From assembly GCA_018398575.1 (NCBI GenBank), contig JAGTXZ010000021.1:2418001-2482000 (forward strand): a stretch of 64,000 nt of DNA, written 5' to 3'. The stretch comes from Ampelomyces quisqualis (lineage: Eukaryota; Ascomycota; Dothideomycetes; Pleosporales; Phaeosphaeriaceae). Every line of letters starts with the position of its first letter. Positions within the stretch are counted from its first letter, which is position 1. Below the pieces are notes generated by a model. That model searched no databases. It saw nothing but the letters and a program-made list of their open reading frames with translations, and was not told the DNA's origin. The translations under genes and the position numbers were made by a program. Shown here piece by piece: positions 1 to 10,057 of this stretch.

Positions 1-2288
1 TTCTCTATCTCAAGAGGCACGGCGAGCTTAAGCTCCGTTTTCAGCAAAATGACAGCAGCTGGCAAGAAGTTTCGACACAGCTAGGTCCTATGATATCTAC
101 CAAGGAGCCTTTTACACATGCAGCCTTTGCATCAAATAACGACAACAGCCTATTTCTGGCCGTCTACGATGTTGCGCGACGACTCCACCTGTACCGAGTG
201 GAGATGACTTGGAACGTTCCCCATGAAAAACGGAATCCAAGTACTGGACCCTTTGATAGACCAGGACTACATGTGTCCCTGATCAGCATCAAAGAGGAAT
301 GCAATCCAATCAGTCTAAACAGTGGTGATCTCAGCAGCAGCGCCGAGCCAAGAGCTGTGGCTGCTGCACAGCTTACCCACTTCAACTTCCTGCCGCGCAC
401 ACCTGAAGAGGACGATGGAACTTTACCCACAGTTCAAGCAATTTTCTCTCGTCCGCCGAATATCGTTACATTCGATCAACTGCAGCCACAGGAGAATCCC
501 CACAGTGTAATAGTTCGGTGGGAGGTTCATCACGTACAGCAAAATCAATTACATTCCAGTCTTGATCAAGTCACGTCGAAGAAAAAGAGCGTGAGCTCAG
601 TCAGCGCGAAAAGTGTATTCAAACTCAAACGCCAGCCAGATTTCCCGCTGCACTCGGTCGTCCTCAATGTCTATCCTTTGTGGTACAACATGCTACTGGC
701 CTTCATTTATAGCGATGGCACGATTGAGTTCAGGAAAAGGGCGACCATGGAAACCATTATGCCTGATGGCAGCACAGACACTATGACCTCGCTGCTGCAG
801 GCTGGATTCGTGTTTCCACACGCTGAGCCAAGCCTTCATGTTGCGTTTTCACCAAATCACTGCATAGCCGTTTGTTTGCAGCAGGACGGCACGACCAAGC
901 TCCGCTCCATGGAGTTTCATCAAGGTAACCTCTCTTCAGATGATGAGGATCCAAGAATTTCTGCTGCTTTTGCAGCACTTGTTCTACAATCCTCATCGGC
1001 AGCAAACCAATACTACTCCAGCGACGACATCTTCAATGTGCTCGGACAATTAAACGACAAGCGTACGAACGAGTTTGTAGATATGCATTTCGATGGCCTT
1101 CAAGTCAACATTGACTGCGGTATTGATGATATGAATAGCCAGCATCTCGTCCTGCTGGGCCGCTCGCCGTTCTTCGTCAAAACCCTCTCAGCCATGAATT
1201 TGCTTGGTCTCCAAGGAGCAACTAATCGCACTTTGACCAGCAAGCTCGCATGGATAGTCCTCAACATCAAATATGTCACGCAGATCTTGACTACAATCAC
1301 TCGCATGCACGGCCAGATCGAAAAACAAACACTTCGACCAGAGGTGGTGCCCCAGTTCATCGGCATATGTCGATGGATTATGCACTTCATGGCCTACCTC
1401 TTGGACGAGCTCTTCAGCCTCGGCCGCGCAGTAGAAGACATACCCTCGCAATCTCTCACGCGCGAAGTCCTCGAGGCCAAAATCCGGTCCACCAACAAAC
1501 CTGCCGTCCTCGTTCTCCTCTCCGCCTTCCCGCGCGCCATGATGAAACTCTGGGCCCAGCCCATCGCCTGGGTCAAGCGCTCCGCCGAAACCTACGCCAA
1601 CCCCAACACGCAAACGCCCGCGCCCGAGATCCGCAAACTCTACATGCCCCTGCACGCCGCCGTCAACGAAATCCCGTTCGAATGGCGCTGGTTCGAAATG
1701 CTCGTTACCGACACCCACAACCACGTGCGCGCAGCATACAAGCGCGCAAACGCCACGGACACGCAGCGCAACCACTGCGAGCGCGACCTCATGCTCGGCC
1801 GCATCCCAGACATACTCATGCCCATTGCCAAGCGCCTCGTCACCGACACCCTGTGGTCCGACAAATCCCCAAACGGCTGCCTAGCAGACAAACTCGACAT
1901 GGGCCGCCTCATGTTCTTCGACACCACGTGGCTGGGCTTCCAGGAAAGTAGGCGCGCCGCCGACTGGCACGACACCCACGTCGTCGATGTCTGTCAGAAA
2001 ATGATCATTCGAGGCACCGGCACGCAGCAGCATCCTGGCGCTGGGCCGTCGAGCCACCAGATGCGCAGCCGGAGCGATAGTATTCAGAGTACAAGTGCGG
2101 ACGGGGCGCAAGGGAAAAAGAAAGCTCAGCTTAGGAGGTGCACGAGGTGTGGGGCGTACATGGAGGATGTGATGCAGGGTTTGCCGGGGTATTCGTCGCA
2201 TCATGCGAGTTGGTTGATGGGCGTGGCCAAGCATTGTGTTTGTGGGAATAGTTGGATGTTGGCGCCTGAGAGGAAGAGGGCGAGGTAG
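1..2288 (+). CDS. MED16: Mediator complex subunit 16 (MED16/Sin4), 5' truncated by window edge
   Basis: Tail-module subunit of the RNA polymerase II Mediator, acting in the nucleus to relay activator signals. The frame is open from base 3 to the TAG at 2286-2288 with no intron. The first 29 visible codons precede the methionine at base 90 and read like coding sequence (residues such as LYLKRHGELKLRFQQND), so the true start lies upstream of the window and base 90 is internal. About 760 residues are visible: a beta-propeller-like N-terminal part, then a helical part, then a cysteine-containing C-terminus (CTRCGAYMEDV, later HCVCGNSW) that resembles the Zn-ribbon-like end of fungal MED16. It converges on the OLA1 gene with 274 bases between the stops. 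Family assignment is from recognised sequence character, not from a search. Confidence 0.85.
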   Translation, partial: LYLKRHGELKLRFQQNDSSWQEVSTQLGPMISTKEPFTHAAFASNNDNSLFLAVYDVARRLHLYRVEMTWNVPHEKRNPSTGPFDRPGLHVSLISIKEECNPISLNSGDLSSSAEPRAVAAAQLTHFNFLPRTPEEDDGTLPTVQAIFSRPPNIVTFDQLQPQENPHSVIVRWEVHHVQQNQLHSSLDQVTSKKKSVSSVSAKSVFKLKRQPDFPLHSVVLNVYPLWYNMLLAFIYSDGTIEFRKRATMETIMPDGSTDTMTSLLQAGFVFPHAEPSLHVAFSPNHCIAVCLQQDGTTKLRSMEFHQGNLSSDDEDPRISAAFAALVLQSSSAANQYYSSDDIFNVLGQLNDKRTNEFVDMHFDGLQVNIDCGIDDMNSQHLVLLGRSPFFVKTLSAMNLLGLQGATNRTLTSKLAWIVLNIKYVTQILTTITRMHGQIEKQTLRPEVVPQFIGICRWIMHFMAYLLDELFSLGRAVEDIPSQSLTREVLEAKIRSTNKPAVLVLLSAFPRAMMKLWAQPIAWVKRSAETYANPNTQTPAPEIRKLYMPLHAAVNEIPFEWRWFEMLVTDTHNHVRAAYKRANATDTQRNHCERDLMLGRIPDILMPIAKRLVTDTLWSDKSPNGCLADKLDMGRLMFFDTTWLGFQESRRAADWHDTHVVDVCQKMIIRGTGTQQHPGAGPSSHQMRSRSDSIQSTSADGAQGKKKAQLRRCTRCGAYMEDVMQGLPGYSSHHASWLMGVAKHCVCGNSWMLAPERKRAR

Positions 2289-2562
2289 ATAGATTGGCAG
2301 TGTATGGAATGAAAGGACTTTGGTCACGGCGTTCATGTATTGAGCACCTCGCAATCCTCCTTGTGGTATTGGTGATAGATGAATTGCTTTGTTTCATTCA
2401 TGTCATGGACTGCTTCTGTCTTCTTGTGGTATATCTCTCGTATGGTCATGCAAATCAAGCAAGACTATGTGGCTCGGAGAGCCATGGCCAAAAGGCACCT
2501 ATGTATGGCGCATGCTGTCAGTCTGTCTAACAAACTGGCAGGTGATCGACATGAAGCATCAT

Positions 2563-4043
2563 CTACGACTTCGCAGCACCGGCCTTGATGAGGATGATGT
2601 CGCCGTCCTCAACAACGTAGTCCTTGCCCTTGGTCATGATCTTGCCTTTTGCCTTGACAGCTGCTTCATCGCCTTCTTCCCTCAGAACGGTGTAGTTATA
2701 GACGACACACTGAATGAATGTCTTCTCAAAGTCACCGTGGATGACACCGGCAGCTTGCGGTGCCTTGGTGCCGTTCCGAATTGTCCACTGCCTGACCTCA
2801 TCGGTACCGGTTGTGAAGAAGCTTCCGAGATTGAGGGCCTTGCGCATGGTGATGACGACTTTGGGGAGAATCGATTTTGCGCCAACAGTCTTTTGCTCTT
2901 CGGCGGACTCGGCGTCGGTCATAGCAGCTAGACGCTCCTCGTATGCGACCGAAATGGGAATGACTGGGTCGCCAGGCGCGTTGTCTTTGACCCATTGAGC
3001 GATCTTGGGAAGATGCTTGTTCTTCTGGCGGACGTAGTCCTTCTCGCTGAGGTTGACCAGGAATACGACGGGCTTGGCGGAAAGGAGGAACAGCGGGTTG
3101 ATGACCTCGACCTAGCGAACGGTAAGCTTGCGTGCGCAGAACCAGGTACAGTGTTCAAATATAAAAGTGGCATGGTGAGTCAGAAAATGGACGTCTTTTC
3201 AAAAAGCCCTGGCGTTACTAGGGCATCAAAGAGCTGGGATTATAGAGCAATCGCTCTTTGTCATCTTTCGAAGGGAGTGAGGCGGGAAAAGTTAGTACGT
3301 ACCTCCTTAGGTGACCAGTCACCTTTGCGGACGTCCTTGCCGTCCTTGAGCATGGCAAGAATCTTCTCCACGGTAGCCTGCTCTTCCTTGAGCTTCTTCA
3401 TCTCCAAGCTCTGACCGCCTCTCCTGGTCTCCTTGACGAGCTTCTCAAGCGACTTCTCGACAAACTCAATGTCCTTGAGACGCAGCTCTTCGGCGATGAT
3501 GTCCAGATCACGAAGCGGATCCACATCGCCCTCGACGTGAATGATCTCGGCATCGTCGAAAGCGCGGACGACCTGGAAGATGGCGTCGACGGCGCGAATG
3601 TGTGACAAGAAGGCGTTTCCGAGACCAGCACCAGTCGAAGCACCGCGCGTAAGACCGGCAATGTCGTAGACAGTCAGGTTGGCGGGAACTTGCGACTTTG
3701 GTTTGTAGTGGTCTACCAGCCAGTCGTACCGCTCGTCGGGGACAATGACACGCGCCTCCTCTGGGTCGATGGTGGCATAAGGAAAATTCTGCGCGGATAT
3801 GAGATGCGATCAGGAGGGAACAAGGCGCGCGACTTACGGCGGGGTTGCCGAGTGAGCACTTGGTGATGCTTTGGAACAAAGTTGATTTACCAACGTTGGC
3901 TAGGCCGACCTGGCAGCTACTGTTAATGTGAGAACGCGACAACGACACCAAGCAGGGCTCTCACTCACGATGCCGCTCTTCAGGCTGTTGCCCGGCCGGC
4001 CGAGAAGGATCTTCTCTTCCTTGACTTGCTTCTTGGGAGGCAT
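2563..4043 (-). CDS. OLA1: Obg-like ATPase 1 (YchF/OLA1 family)
   Basis: Cytosolic TRAFAC-class P-loop NTPase that binds ribosomes and hydrolyses ATP rather than GTP. Four exons on the minus strand: 4043-3969, 3909-3838, 3788-3303, 3111-2563, giving 393 residues, the usual size for the family. The start MPPKK at 4043 begins the conserved N-terminus. The P-loop GLANVGKS opens exon 2. Exon 3 carries the switch region (DIAGLTRGAS type) and the coiled-coil domain (SHIRAVDAIFQVVRAFDD onward). Exon 4 carries the C-terminal TGS-like domain ending in AGAAKS. Introns are 59, 49 and 191 bases, all phase 0; the third is about four times longer than is usual here (see findings). Divergent from the DeSI gene. 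Confidence 0.95.
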
Positions 4044-4650
4044 CTTCTGCTTCTTGGCCGACGCGTAGGTGCGGACGGGTGTGAAGGCGACGCAGAGTTT
4101 TCGCGAAGAGCGAGGTGGGAGAGAGGCAGGAAAGAAGCAGGCAGTACTTGCTGCTGGGCGGAAAGCGGGTATCAAAGAAGCGAAGAAAAGGGCAGGAGCC
4201 GTGGAGGGGGGCGTTTTGGAGTGAGGGGCCCAAGAGATGACTTTGCAGCCAGCTCTCCGGGTTGGGTTGGCGCGTGGTTGGGTGAACTTGGTAGGGTTGA
4301 CCGGTAGAGGGCAGAATTACTGACGTGGAGTGCAGAATGAAATGTGCGCTTGCCGAGAGCGGAAAGGCGCGGCCGGAGCATGGGTGCACGGGAGCCGAGC
4401 GTCCAGATCGCCCAGCGTGGATCATGTCGATGGTCGTTCATCCACGACATCGCTACTCGACACTATTCCTGCATAACGCTCTCCTCCAGGGCCGGGCCCA
4501 CCTTGCACCCCTCTTACACCTATCCTCTGTCCTTGCTTTCCTGCGGGCCGTGTGGATGCCTCAATGCAAAGCTTCATGAAATCCTAGCTTGATGCGAAAC
4601 GCCCCTGCACCTTGTGCGACTGCCTCGCCTGCCCCACAATATCACACAGC
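4044..4650. promoter_or_regulatory. Divergent intergenic region between OLA1 and the DeSI-like gene
   Basis: A 607-base gap between two divergent ATGs, so it should contain both promoters. No other coding segment was supported. Several short open frames here have no recognisable content. Confidence 0.5.
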
Positions 4651-5554
4651 ATGTCCACCTCGAATCGCCCGAAGCCGTCGCGCAAGAGCTCAGGCGCACA
4701 TCGAAACACCCTCTCCTTGTCTCGGACAGAAATCACCATTCATGTCTACGACCTCCTCCCTCCCGGCAAGGTTTCGACGGTACTCTGGGCAATAGGCAGC
4801 TCACTCCTACACACGGGCGTCGTTATTGGCGACAGAGAATATGCATATGGTGGACATGATTTACGGAACCAGACGGGCGTCTACTGGACAAAGCCAAGAT
4901 TAGAACCACCGGGCGGCACCTTCAGACAAGCAATACTGCACGGCTTCTCATTCCGGCCGCCAGAAGAACTAGACGCCATCATACATGAGGTAGGCAGTCA
5001 ACCCACATATATGGCACACGCTAACAACACCAGGCCTCTGTTGAGTTCCAGGGAACGTCGTACAATCTGCTGACCAAGAACTGCAACCACTTCACCTCAT
5101 ACCTCTGCGAGAAGCTCACGGGCCGCACAGCACCAGGCTGGATAAATCGCGCCGCTAGTATTGGCGTAGCTCTTCCATGCGTAGTGCCACGGGAATGGAT
5201 AGCGCCACCGGATTATGGTAAGCACGCCGATGTGTACCTTACTGCAGCGCATAGCTAACAGCAACAGATACTGCGGATGGAGAGCTCCTTGACGAGGACT
5301 TTGAAGACGAAAGAGCGTCTATGCTGCGACACGATCGACAACGATGCCATATTGCAGCTGCAGAGGAAACCGAATGGGAGGAAGAGGGCTATTCTGGCAG
5401 CAGCAGTCGAGGTGAGCAGGGAGGCACAAGAAGCAATCCTCGGTATTCAGCCAACCAGAATGTCCCCCGGCTGGTCAGCGTCAAGGAAACCGACTCATCT
5501 GGTCGCACGCTGCCGTCGGCGGAAAGAGCGCCAATGCCAAAGAACCTGACTTGA
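4651..5554 (+). CDS. PPPDE/DeSI-type putative cysteine isopeptidase
   Basis: Member of the PPPDE superfamily (DUF862; DeSI-1/DeSI-2 in animals), predicted papain-fold thiol peptidases that remove SUMO or ubiquitin. Exons 4651-4989, 5034-5217 and 5268-5554 join in frame to 269 residues; introns are 44 and 50 bases. The predicted catalytic histidine is H54 in LLHTGVVIGD, followed by a YAYGGHD segment, and the nucleophile is C130 in LLTKNCNHFTSYLCEKL. These are the two hallmark blocks of the family. The last exon is an acidic, low-complexity tail. An in-frame ATG at 4612 would add 13 residues; 4651 (MSTSNRPK) was chosen because the extra residues look unlike a domain. Substrate unknown. Confidence 0.88.
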
Positions 5555-5737
5555 CTGCTCAGAAGTTGCTCGTTTGGCTTCTGTATTTGTACATACAACG
5601 ATATCATGACCCCAGATACCCATGCGCCTGTAATGCCATACTGCACACTCGAGCTGAATTGGACCTCCTTTGTCTTGTGCCTGTCTCGCCGGCTTCCAAT
5701 ACACTGAACATCTCCGCCATGCCGGAAGGACCGCATT

Positions 5738-6394
5738 CTAACCCAGTCTTCTTGGCTTCTTACTCCTCACACCTCCAAACTTCAACCTCGTGCTATCGCT
5801 CAACTTGACAATCAAATTTCTTATGTTCTTCCCCTCGGTCCCCAGTAACGCCTTTGTGACAGCCTCTCGCCCCGGTCCGAAACCTCTGTACACGAGCTCG
5901 AGCTTCTTGATCTGCGGCAAGAGTCCCTTGTCCTGGATTCGGCTCATGACAAATGCCGCCAGTTGGTAGCCTGCGTCGTAAGTGCCCCGTCCCGCCTTCC
6001 GGAACCCGACGTTCCCACACGAGACGCTGATCAGGGCGTCGCGGTTTGGTTTCGACAGCGTGATGTGCGTGTTGTGTTTGTGCGCGTAGATGTGCAGCTT
6101 GTGCTTGTCGTCTTCCTCCCACTCGCGCATCACCAGGTTCTGCAGCGGCTGGAGATTGCCAGGGATGAGGCTGGAGAGCGATGCGCGGCGGAAGCCGGCG
6201 CCGACGTTCGACATGAGCGAGTCAAGGTCTTGTGCTTGCTTTTTGCCAGGAGCGTTGTCGTTGGGTGGGGGCGGTGGTGGTGCGGCGGAGCTCGCGGTTT
6301 GGGAGAGGCATCGTGCGGGCAGAAGGGAGGCATGCAATGGCCGGACGTGGCTTGTGAATGTGCGGAAGGCGCGTAGTGCAGTGTTTTGCGACAT
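5738..6394 (-). CDS. Mitochondrial small-subunit ribosomal protein uS11m
   Basis: Mitochondrial homologue of bacterial S11, located at the platform of the small subunit near the mRNA exit. Single exon, 218 residues from the ATG at 6394. Residues 1 to about 40 are rich in Arg, Ser and Ala and lack acidic residues, as expected for a matrix-targeting presequence. The body carries the S11 fold: HIYAHKHNTHITLSKPNRDA, VGFRKAGRGTYDAGYQLA, a KLELVYRGFGPGREAVTKAL block, and the basic C-terminus VRSKKPRRLG. The frame stays open upstream to 6541 but only with a GTG, so 6394 is preferred. It is divergent from TIM44 with 237 bases between starts. Confidence 0.9.
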   Translation of the reverse strand: MSQNTALRAFRTFTSHVRPLHASLLPARCLSQTASSAAPPPPPPNDNAPGKKQAQDLDSLMSNVGAGFRRASLSSLIPGNLQPLQNLVMREWEEDDKHKLHIYAHKHNTHITLSKPNRDALISVSCGNVGFRKAGRGTYDAGYQLAAFVMSRIQDKGLLPQIKKLELVYRGFGPGREAVTKALLGTEGKNIRNLIVKLSDSTRLKFGGVRSKKPRRLG

Positions 6395-6631
6395 GCTGGC
6401 TGGCGTCCGGGGTTGATGCGCCCTCAATCGCGTGTCTGATGGCCCGTACGGAACTCGCTCGAAGAAAGTTGCGATGGGTGGTCCGAGCGCCCATGATGCG
6501 GAAAACATGGCATTGCCGGGCAGAGGCAACACTCCCCTCACATCGTCACTGCGCCCAGACCTCGCTCGACATCATTGGCGCCGGTCATAATTCACCTTCT
6601 GTCCTACCAATCGATCTTTGCTGGGAGGAAG
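6395..6631. promoter_or_regulatory. Putative bidirectional promoter, uS11m / TIM44
   Basis: Only 237 bases separate the two start codons of oppositely oriented mitochondrial-biogenesis genes. No separate gene fits inside. Shared regulation is an inference from spacing and function. Confidence 0.5.
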
Positions 6632-8333
6632 ATGAGATCAGCCACTGCGCTCGCCCGAGCAAGAGGGAGCATACAGCAGGCCTCCGCAACATCCTCAGCC
6701 GCCTATGGACGAGCAGCGGCATACAGACGAATAGCAACAGCAACGTCAGGATCGCGATCCTATCTGCCCACTTCCCCTCTCTCGATATCGTCCCAACCAT
6801 TCCTGCGGAGCGAATACCTACCTCAGGACATTCTCTCCCGCACGCCGTCCGCATACGCCCGTCACTTTTCCTCGCGCTCTGCACTCAATGAACGGGCGAA
6901 AAAACAAAAGCCTGTAAAGAAAGACGAGCCTGCATCTACTTCTGAGGCGAAGAAGCCCACAGAAGGCACCACCGGAGAGCAGGCAGCAGGCGAGCAGGCA
7001 GCAGGCGAGCAGGCGAAGGAGGGAGAAGAGACCAAAGAGAAGAAGGCTGGCGAGGAAGAGACTGGCGAGCAGAAGGAAGGCGAGAATGGTCAGAAAAAGG
7101 AGAAGAAAGATGCCCCCGCACCGCCGCCCCACGGCGACAAGACACCATGGCAGGTTTTCACCGATACCCTGAAGCAAGAGTTCCAGGCTTCAAAAGAATG
7201 GAACGAAGGGACCAAAGAACTGTCGGGTTCACTCCACGACTTCACACAAAACCCTCAAGTTCAGAAAGCGAAACAACTTTCCGACGAAGCCAAGACGAAA
7301 ACTGCACAAGCATTGAAGGCAACCGGACGAGCAGTTGGTCATGGCGCAGCGTGGACATGGGACACAATGCCAGTCAAGGGTGTGCGAGCAGCTACCAGAG
7401 TCACTGCGTCGGGCCTCGAGTATGCCACGCGACCAGTGCGACAGACAAAGGCGTTCCAGGCAGTCAAAGAAACCATCGATGATGGCAGCTCATCAAGATA
7501 CGGTGGTTGGGTCGAGAAGGAAGAGCGTAGGAAGCGAAGGGAGTTGCGAGAACTCAACGAACTGCAACGAACTGGCGGAAGATCCACCGGCCCCATGGAG
7601 GAAGATCCTGAGTATGTTCTATACGTGGCGTAGATTGCTTTGGCTAACAACAGAAAGTGCTGGAACCAACGTCACGCTTCACAAAGACGCCAAGTACAAG
7701 GAGGTTTGGCGGGAATGGAAGGACAACTCGAAGCTCGCTCAAGGCTTCTTCAGCATGAAGACTGTGTACAACGAGTCCGATAACGCGATCATTCAGACGG
7801 CGCGAAGCATCTCCGACCGCATCTCCGGCTTCTTCGCCGAGAACGAGACCGCCATGGTCATCAAGAAGTTCCGCGAGATGGACCCCACCTTCCAGATGGA
7901 GCCCTTTCTGACCGAGATGCGCGAGTACATCCTCCCAGAAGTGCTCGATGCCTATGTCAAGGGTGATATTGAGGTGCTGAAACAATGGCTGTCAGCGGCA
8001 CAGTACTCGGTCTACGCGGCGCTAATGCAGCAATACCAGGCGGCTGGACTCAAGTCAGATGGCAAGATTGTTGATATCCGAGGTGTCGACGTTCTGAACG
8101 CTAAGCTCCTTGAGCCTGGCGAGATTCCCGTCTTCATTCTCACATGCAGAACTCAAGAAGTCCACGTCTACAAGAACGCGAAGTCTGGCGAGCTAGCTTC
8201 TGGAATGGACGACAAGGTCCAGCAAGTCACATACGCCATTGGTGTCACCAGGATACCTGAGGACGTCAACAACCCCGAAACACGAGGCTGGAGGCTGATC
8301 GAACTCCAGAAGAGCGCCAGAGACTATTATTGA
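6632..8333 (+). CDS. TIM44: Mitochondrial import inner membrane translocase subunit TIM44
   Basis: Peripheral matrix-side subunit of the TIM23 presequence translocase that tethers mtHsp70 to the channel. Exons 6632-7611 and 7658-8333 join in frame to 551 residues. The N-terminus MRSATALARARG is a typical Arg-rich presequence, followed by a Lys/Glu/Gly-rich linker containing tandem GEQAA units near residues 112-125. The C-terminal Tim44 domain is clear: NETAMVIKKFREMDPTF, FLTEMREYILPEVLDAYVKGD, then the EVHVYKN and GWRLIELQKSARDYY ends. The 46-base intron uses the acceptor ending at 7657; the nearer AG at 7653 would shift the frame. An upstream in-frame ATG-free extension to 6575 was not used. 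Confidence 0.94.
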
Positions 8334-9033
8334 TGAACTCGCCGTATTTTGTTGCATTTGTACCATCAGTCTTGTTTCTCTGCATCTTCTACCCGGCGGG
8401 CCTGCGCATCCGGCATCTCTAGGCGTCCAAAAGGTCTTGTGGCCGATCATATCACGTTCTTGTTTTATTGTCTCTCCATCTTTGCATGGGTAATTCTTCT
8501 CTTTGGGATCTACGAACGCCGATAGATGAGCGCCGACGGCGTCAGTCATGACGAAACACTTCACCACTCTGTATGTATAGTATTTGGACGATGGATTAGA
8601 GTGTGAATGTGTGCGTGTACGAGCATGTGAATAGGGCGACGAAATGTCAACGATGAGGTTGGATGTGAAGGAACAATATTCGTCCTGACTTGTAAACGAT
8701 TCGAAACGATGACCAAGTGACAGATGAAGTAAGACAAAGTGGGTAACTGCGACACTCCATTCCTTTCGGACACCAAACATTACGAACCCCTTGAACAAGT
8801 TGACACATCGGCCGAACAAGGCACCAAAAGCACACGTACCCAATCTCTTGGCCCCTAAAAATCCAACGACTTGAGCCTCTTGAGCCTCGGCACATGCTTC
8901 CAACGGCCCGAGCGCCCCCGTTTGACGACTATCACCGACCGCTACTCACCGACAAATCCCAAGCGCGACATAGCTATTCTAGCCCGACCGAAACAGTCTT
9001 TGCTTGCTTCTGGGCGCACCTTGCAACGTAGTC
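8334..9033. other. Intergenic, TIM44 3' flank and thioesterase 5' flank
   Basis: About 700 bases. Contains TIM44 3' sequence and the promoter of the next gene. Open frames here overlap on both strands and show no domain; nothing further supported. Confidence 0.4.
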
Positions 9034-10057
9034 ATGTCGTCCGCAAGGATCGCCATATCGAGACATGTGGGTCAGTGTTGTGCACTCCGGCGCGAGGTCG
9101 GCCGGCGGAGTATAAGAGATGGGAGGGACCCGTGGGGGAGGTGGACCGGTATTGATAAGAGACTAGTTAAGTGGCAGAGTAGTACTAGTAGCTGTGGGTG
9201 AATTCTACTCCTTTGTATACATATTTATTGGTGTTCCAACAGAGCTAACAATCTACCCAGCTTCATCATCACCACCACCAGCAATTGAACCTCAAGCACA
9301 AGCACAAGCCAAACAACCTCCACCCAAAGCTAAACGCCCTCTTCACATCCGCGTCCCCATCGCCCTCGCCCTCACACTCCTCACCTTCGCCGCAGGCTTC
9401 ACCATGGCCGGCGCCCCCGCCATCTCCTCCCTCCGGGACATGGCGAACCCGCCCACCGACGCCGAAACACTCGAAATGTTCGTCCCGGGCACCGCCGAAG
9501 TCGCCGCAATCGAAGAATCAATCTGGTCGCACCCCGTCGTACGCGAGCTACTCCAGAACGAGAAATACATAGCGTCGCGGCCGCACCTGAAAATCCCCGA
9601 GAAACTGCGCGCGCAAAACCTCACGGGCGGAACCCTACTCGGCGCAGACAAAATCGCCGTCCCACCGCTGCAATTCACCACGCTCGATGGCTCGACGTTC
9701 GTGTCGTTGCAATACCTCGGTCCCGCGCTGTGCGGCCACCCAGGCATTGTGCACGGTGGCCTGCTTGCTACGCTCCTCGACGAAGGCCTCGCGCGCTGCT
9801 GTTTCCCCGCGCTCCCCAATAAAGTGGCCGTCACGGCGAGTTTGAAGATCGAGTACAAGGCGCCGTGCATGGCGGGGCAGGTTGTTGTGTTGCGCGCCGA
9901 GACGACCAAAGTCGAGGGCAGGAAGGCGTGGGTCAAAGGGTGGTTGGAGACGTTGGCGGACGAGAGTAAGGGGGAGAAGAGCGTGGTGTTGACGGAGGGG
10001 GAGGCGTTGTTCATTGAGCCGAGGCAGGCAGCCAGTATGAAGAGGGTGGTGAATTAG
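9034..10057 (+). CDS. Hotdog-fold (4HBT/PaaI-like) acyl-CoA thioesterase with N-terminal membrane segment
   Basis: Predicted thioesterase of the THEM4/PaaI type, probably mitochondrial or membrane-associated. The safe part is 9261-10057: a hydrophobic segment (RVPIALALTLLTFAAGF), the PPTDAETLEMF region, then the hotdog domain with LCGHPGIVHGGLLATLLDEG containing the family HGG and DE residues, and the strand KIEYKAPC. The 5' end is less certain. An intron ending at 9260 is required, in phase 1. A first exon from the ATG at 9034 (MSSARIAISRH) can join through a donor at 9149 (GTATTG) or an earlier one at about 9071 (GTCAGT); both keep frame. Homologous fungal proteins have a short presequence-like exon here, which fits. 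Confidence 0.75.

Noticed and set aside
1188..1775. 195-codon frame antisense to MED16
   Set aside because: Overlaps conserved MED16 coding sequence; GC-rich third positions explain the open antisense frame.
5738..6541. Longer uS11m starting at 6541
   Set aside because: The codon there is GTG; the ATG at 6394 begins a plausible presequence.
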